Assembly: GCA_014584575.1 (NCBI GenBank)
Contig: JACTMP010000031.1
Location: 29,996-93,995, forward strand
Origin: Chloroflexota bacterium
GTDB lineage: Bacteria; Chloroflexota; Anaerolineae; Promineifilales; Promineifilaceae
Direction: 5' to 3'
Length of the DNA: 64,000 nucleotides
A model generated the notes under the pieces. That model saw nothing but the letters and a program-made list of their open reading frames with translations, searched no databases and was not told the origin of the DNA. The position numbers and the translations under genes are program-made. Below, piece by piece: positions 60,133-64,000 of this stretch (within the stretch, counting starts at the first letter, position 1; every line of letters begins with the position of its first letter).

Positions 60133-62739
60133 ATGATGACTTCCACACCAGATGATCCCTATTTAGGCGAGATCATTTCTACCGAAGAACTACTACAGGC
60201 CGGGCTGGAGTTGTTGGCTGAACTCGACCTGAACCGGCTGTTGCAAAAAATTATGCGACTGGTGGCGGCCATCATGGAGACGGATATTGGCGGACTCTAT
60301 TTGTGCGAGCCTGATGCGGAGCGGCTGAAAATTGCGGCGACGATTCGACCCCGTCCATCTAACCCCAACATCGAACTGGCGCGTGGGGAGGGTTTGGTGG
60401 GCAAGGTTTGGGAGCGGGGGGAAACGTTGATTGTGGAGGACTATGCCAATTGGCACGGCCGTGCCCCCCATCTCGCGCCCATTGTCCAACATCGCGCCCT
60501 GGCCGGTTTCCCCGTTCAACGCGGTGGCGACATGTTGGGCATCTTGTTGGTAGCAGCCCCACCGGGCCTCCAATTTGCATCCACCCAAATACAACTACTC
60601 AAAATCCTGGCCGCTCAGGCCGCTGTCGCTATTCAAAATGCCCATTTGCACGAACAGGCACAACAGGTTGCAGTTGCCCTGGAACAAGAAATCGCCCAAA
60701 GAGAGCAGGTTGAAGAGACATTACGAGAACATGATCGCCATTTTCAGGCGCTCTTTAATCAGACAAATGACGCCATTTTTATCATTGGGCCAGACCAGAC
60801 CATCGGTACAGGAGAGATGGTTCATCATGTGGTGAATCAACAGGCAGCCGACTTGTTGGGATACACAACAGCTGAGCTGGTTGGTATGCCTATCAAACAA
60901 GTTGTCGCCCCGGAAACGTGGCCGGAAACTGTCCAGGTTACTAACCAACTGCTTACCGACCAATCGGTGCCTGTTTATGAACGTGTCATGCTCAGGAAGG
61001 ATGGCCGGCGCATTTGGGTGGAAATCAATCCCTTCCAGGTATTAGACGAAGCGGGCAAACCCCAATATGTGTTGAGCATCGTGCGGGATATTACCGGGCG
61101 CAAACAGACAGAAGCAGCTTTGCGGCAGGCAAACCAGGCATTACAGCAAAGTCTGGCCGAAAACGCCCGCCTCCTGGCCGAACAGCAGGCCGCAAAAGAG
61201 TTGGCCGAAAGTTTGCAGGAAGTGGCGCTCATCCTGAACAGCGGCCTGGAAATGCGCCCTTTGTTGATACGGATTTTACAGCAGTTGCGCCGGGTAATTT
61301 GGTATGACAGCGCCGGCATTTTCCTACGCGAAGGGCATGATCTGGTACATTATGGCAGCTCTATTTTGGGCGAACCAGAGGAGGGCAACTTCATTCACCA
61401 GCCATATGATGACCCCACCTACTACCCACTATACACACGACGGCCGTATGTGATACCGGACACACGTCTGGACCCCAACTGGCACACAACATGGAATTGG
61501 GAGCATGTGTCACAAATTCGTAGCTGGATGGCAGTGCCTTTGCTGGCCGACGAGGATGTGATAGGCATAATTACCACCGATAGTTTTTCCCCTCATGCGT
61601 ATGATGAAAAATCGGCACAGATTGCCCAGTCATTTGTGAGCCAGGCCGTAGTGGCTATACGCAACGCCCGGTTGTATAAGGAAATGGAGCAGGCCAGAGA
61701 AGCAGCAGAAACGGCCAGCCAGGCTAAAAGTCGCTTTTTAGCCACGTTAAGCCACGAACTGCGGACGCCTCTCAGTGGCGTGTTAGGCTACGCTCAACTG
61801 CTTAAAAAGGATAAGGCGCTAACAGAGCGCCAGAAGCGTCAGGCCGCTATCATTGAACAGAGTGGACAACATTTGCTGACGCTCATTAACGATTTGCTGG
61901 ACCTGGCAAAAATTGAGGCCGGCCGCTTTGAACTGTCATTGGCGTCATTTGAACTGACGCCATTTTTGCAGGGCATTGGGGAAATGGTGCGGGTGCGGGT
62001 AGAAGAAAAAGGGGTATTGTTTGTGCTGGAAGGGAATCGGCTGCCAACGGCCGTGGTGGGTGATGAAAAACGGCTGCGACAGGTTCTGCTGAATTTGCTG
62101 GGGAATGCCGTCAAATTTACGCCGCAAGGCCGGGTAACGCTGCGCGTAGAACTCCTTGAAGCGCCCCAATCGGGTGCACCAGACTGGCTTCAATTTATGG
62201 TTGAGGATACAGGCATTGGCATCGAACCTTCCCAATTGCGCCGGATTCTTGAGCCGTTTCACCAGTTGGGCAGCCGCCAGCAACGCGCCGAAGGCGCCGG
62301 GTTGGGGCTGGCCATCAGCCACAGCCTGATTGAGGCCATGGGTGGTCAGTTGGTGGTGAGTAGTGAAGTGGGTGTGGGCAGCAAATTTACCTTTACCTTG
62401 CCTTTGTCAATGGCGGAGAAGGAGCACACGGGCACGGCCGTACATCAATTCAGCGCCGCCATAGAACGAAAAATCGCCGCCCTGCCATCAACTGCCATTC
62501 CCTCCCAGGCGGATTTGACCAAATTGTATGCCCAAACGCTGCAAGGAGATGTAGCTGCCATTCGCCAGATCGCCTACGAGCGATCCCAAACCGAATCACC
62601 CTACCAACCATTTTGGCAAGAGATCAAATATCTGGTTTACACTTTTCAATTGAACGAGATGCAGAAGCTGTTGCTGGCCTGTCTGCCAACAGCAAGCGAA
62701 TGGGAGCCTGACAAAGAAGATAGGATAACTGCGCCATGA
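60133..62739 (+). CDS. Cytosolic GAF-PAS-GAF sensor histidine kinase
   Basis: About 868 residues; ATG 60133, 60136 and an upstream GTG 60109 are all possible starts, none with a strong ribosome site. A GAF domain lies at about 25-180, a PAS/PAC at about 200-335 (ADLLGYTTAELVGMPIKQVV, ILSIVRDITGRKQTE), and a second GAF at about 365-530. HisKA has ATLSHELRTPLSG and HATPase_c has NLLGNAVKFTP, DTGIGI and GAGLGLAISH. A C-terminal extension of about 100 residues is unassigned. Its end overlaps the receiver-kinase gene by 4 bp, so the two form one signalling unit. Confidence 0.9.
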   Translation: MMTSTPDDPYLGEIISTEELLQAGLELLAELDLNRLLQKIMRLVAAIMETDIGGLYLCEPDAERLKIAATIRPRPSNPNIELARGEGLVGKVWERGETLIVEDYANWHGRAPHLAPIVQHRALAGFPVQRGGDMLGILLVAAPPGLQFASTQIQLLKILAAQAAVAIQNAHLHEQAQQVAVALEQEIAQREQVEETLREHDRHFQALFNQTNDAIFIIGPDQTIGTGEMVHHVVNQQAADLLGYTTAELVGMPIKQVVAPETWPETVQVTNQLLTDQSVPVYERVMLRKDGRRIWVEINPFQVLDEAGKPQYVLSIVRDITGRKQTEAALRQANQALQQSLAENARLLAEQQAAKELAESLQEVALILNSGLEMRPLLIRILQQLRRVIWYDSAGIFLREGHDLVHYGSSILGEPEEGNFIHQPYDDPTYYPLYTRRPYVIPDTRLDPNWHTTWNWEHVSQIRSWMAVPLLADEDVIGIITTDSFSPHAYDEKSAQIAQSFVSQAVVAIRNARLYKEMEQAREAAETASQAKSRFLATLSHELRTPLSGVLGYAQLLKKDKALTERQKRQAAIIEQSGQHLLTLINDLLDLAKIEAGRFELSLASFELTPFLQGIGEMVRVRVEEKGVLFVLEGNRLPTAVVGDEKRLRQVLLNLLGNAVKFTPQGRVTLRVELLEAPQSGAPDWLQFMVEDTGIGIEPSQLRRILEPFHQLGSRQQRAEGAGLGLAISHSLIEAMGGQLVVSSEVGVGSKFTFTLPLSMAEKEHTGTAVHQFSAAIERKIAALPSTAIPSQADLTKLYAQTLQGDVAAIRQIAYERSQTESPYQPFWQEIKYLVYTFQLNEMQKLLLACLPTASEWEPDKEDRITAP

Positions 62740-63812
62740 ACCGGGCTTCTGTACTCATCATTGACGATAACACCACCAATTTGTCCGTCCTGTTTGAAAC
62801 GTTGCAAGCGGCCAATTATCATGTCATTGTCGCCCAGGACGGCGCCAGCGCCCTGGAGCGGCTGCAATATACACGCCCGGACATTATCCTGCTAGACATT
62901 ATGATGCCAGGTATGGATGGCTATGAAACATTGCGCCGCATTAAGATGCACCCGGCGCACCAGGATACACCGGTGATTTTTATGACGGCCGTTCACGATG
63001 CCCAATTTGAGGTGCGAGGACTCAAAATGGGTGCAGTGGATTACATCACGAAACCGCTGCAAATGGACCTGCTGCTGACCCGTTTGCAGACCCATCTGAC
63101 CATCCGCCGCCTGCAAAAAAGCCTGCAAGAACAAAATGCTGACCTGGAAGCCTATGCCCACACCGTTGCCCACGACCTGAAAGGGCCACTGGCCGTTATT
63201 GTCGGCCATACGGAACTTATCGCCGATGAGTTGGCGGCGCACGGGTTGACCCATCTGAGCGAACAATTTGCCCTGGTGCAGAGCAACGTGCAGAAACAAG
63301 TGAACATTATCAATGAACTATTGCTGCTGGCCTCCCTGCGCAAGGAAGCAGTGCAGCCAACGCCGCTTCACATGTCCGATATTGTCCTGCAAGCACAGCG
63401 CCAACTGGCGCACATGATAGCCGAACATCGGGCAGAGATTCATCTGCCCACCGTCTGGCCAAAAGCAATAGGATATGCGCCGTGGATCGAAGAAGTATGG
63501 GTGAATTATTTGAGTAATGGCATCAAATACGGCGGCCAACCACCACGTTTAATTGTCGGCGGGGCGCAGCAAGCAGATGGTATGGTACGCTACTGGGTTC
63601 AGGATAACGGCCGTGGCCTCACACCCACCGAGCAAACAACTCTCTTTAATGAATTTACGCGCCTGGATCAAACCCGCGCCCAGGGTTTTGGCCTGGGGCT
63701 GTCTATTGTCAGACGGATTATTCACAAGTTGGGGGGTGATGTGGGCGTAGAAAGTAAACCGGGGCAGGGAAGCACATTTTTCTTCACCTTACCGGGGGCA
63801 GAGGAAATGTAA
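62736..63812 (+). CDS. Receiver domain - histidine kinase protein
   Basis: 358 residues. The receiver at 1-125 has the acidic pair in LIIDDN, phospho-acceptor Asp in IILLDIMMPGMDG, Thr in FMTAV and Lys in ITKPL. After a coiled coil a HisKA-like segment carries the His in AHTVAHDLKGPLAV, followed by HATPase_c (YLSNGIKYGG, DNGRG, GFGLGLSIV). REC-to-kinase proteins usually take a phosphate from an upstream kinase, here probably the overlapping GAF-PAS kinase, and pass on the signal. No DNA-binding domain is present. Confidence 0.92.
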   Translation: MNRASVLIIDDNTTNLSVLFETLQAANYHVIVAQDGASALERLQYTRPDIILLDIMMPGMDGYETLRRIKMHPAHQDTPVIFMTAVHDAQFEVRGLKMGAVDYITKPLQMDLLLTRLQTHLTIRRLQKSLQEQNADLEAYAHTVAHDLKGPLAVIVGHTELIADELAAHGLTHLSEQFALVQSNVQKQVNIINELLLLASLRKEAVQPTPLHMSDIVLQAQRQLAHMIAEHRAEIHLPTVWPKAIGYAPWIEEVWVNYLSNGIKYGGQPPRLIVGGAQQADGMVRYWVQDNGRGLTPTEQTTLFNEFTRLDQTRAQGFGLGLSIVRRIIHKLGGDVGVESKPGQGSTFFFTLPGAEEM

Positions 63813-63814
63813 CC

Positions 63815-63859
63815 GGGTAATTGAGTAAGTGGGCATCAATGCCCACTTACCCAATTACG
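63815..63859. repeat. Hairpin GGGTAATTGAGTAAGTGGGC / GCCCACTTACCCAATTAC
   Basis: A near-palindrome around ATCAAT in the convergent gap between the receiver-kinase and the partial minus-strand gene. It is a likely bidirectional transcript end without a T-tract. Confidence 0.75.
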
Positions 63860-63877
63860 CATTTACACCATTGTCAC

Positions 63878-64000
63878 TTACGGCTTGATGATAATCGGCA
63901 GGTAGATGGTGAAACCGGGCGTCGATGGTATTTCGGCCGTGGTGGTCAGTTCCACCTCGGCCGTCACAGAAACATCCATGTCGGACACGGCCGTGACCGT
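63878..64000 (-). CDS. C-terminal end of a secreted or surface protein (partial)
   Basis: The minus-strand frame is open from the window edge to TAA at 63880-63878 and gives 40 residues: a Val/Thr-rich beta-like segment (VTAEVELTTTAEIP) ending in GFTIYLPIIIKP. The YLP(I/L)(I/V) tail matches the partial protein at the left edge of the window and suggests an exported protein. Nothing more can be said about its function. Confidence 0.6.
   Translation of the reverse strand, partial: TVTAVSDMDVSVTAEVELTTTAEIPSTPGFTIYLPIIIKP

Overview
This is a GC-rich (my estimate, high 50s percent) bacterial chromosome segment, most likely from a Chloroflexota bacterium of the Anaerolineae type. The lineage call rests on gene style, not on a marker gene. 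The features behind it are secreted or anchored proteins rich in Pro-Thr with a C-terminal (Y/W)LP(I/L)(V/I) tail (both window edges and 21116-21949), kinase-AAA-TPR and GAF histidine kinase architectures, and dense intergenic hairpins. The octamer palindrome ACGGCCGT occurs far above expectation on every gene of both strands, like HIP1 in cyanobacteria. No rRNA, tRNA, CRISPR array, transposase or phage gene was seen.

Left part (1-25 kb) is mostly housekeeping and signalling on the minus strand: pckA, a sugar oxidoreductase/isomerase pair, an aldo/keto reductase, a large Ser/Thr kinase-ATPase-TPR protein, two M20-type peptidases, a phosphatase, hflX, a MuiA-like protein, two histidine kinases, trmFO, a phosphoribosyltransferase, a Pro/Thr-rich anchored protein, and a tandem SLATT/DUF4231 membrane protein with a long alanine-rich tail. 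Several of these genes lack a Shine-Dalgarno sequence and have a -10 hexamer 6-8 nt before the ATG, which suggests leaderless mRNAs.

Centre (25.0-53.7 kb) is a nearly continuous plus-strand catabolic cluster of about 25 genes and the most interesting part of the window. It encodes two proteins resembling plant red chlorophyll catabolite reductase (RCCR), a Rieske oxygenase, an alpha/beta hydrolase directly upstream of the Rieske gene, an FAD monooxygenase, five lipocalin-like proteins, an MFS transporter, and two unknown membrane proteins. A set of enzymes suited to substituted maleimides and maleates follows: cyclic-amide amidohydrolase, maleamate-amidase-like isochorismatase family protein, maleate-isomerase family protein, tandem nitrilase, LeuC/LeuD-like hydratase, two family III CoA-transferases, a flavin reductase-HMG-CoA lyase fusion, an HpcH aldolase, acyl-CoA dehydrogenase and aldehyde dehydrogenase. 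My reading (inference) is a pathway that opens a chlorophyll- or bilin-type tetrapyrrole and takes the pyrrole-derived maleimides to central metabolism. A GntR/HutC-type regulator lies inside the cluster. The same operator, TGTTA-N2-ATGTTATAACATTT, sits at its own promoter and at two other cluster promoters.

Right part (53.8-64 kb) returns to signalling: an AAA ATPase with an OmpR-type winged helix beside a RelA/SpoT-type protein fused to a related ATPase and with both active sites apparently altered, a small Cys-rich protein, a haloalkane dehalogenase-like hydrolase, and a GAF/PAS histidine kinase overlapping a receiver-kinase gene.

Intergenic regions carry many different near-perfect hairpins, some of which supply stop codons or C-terminal codons of the adjacent genes.
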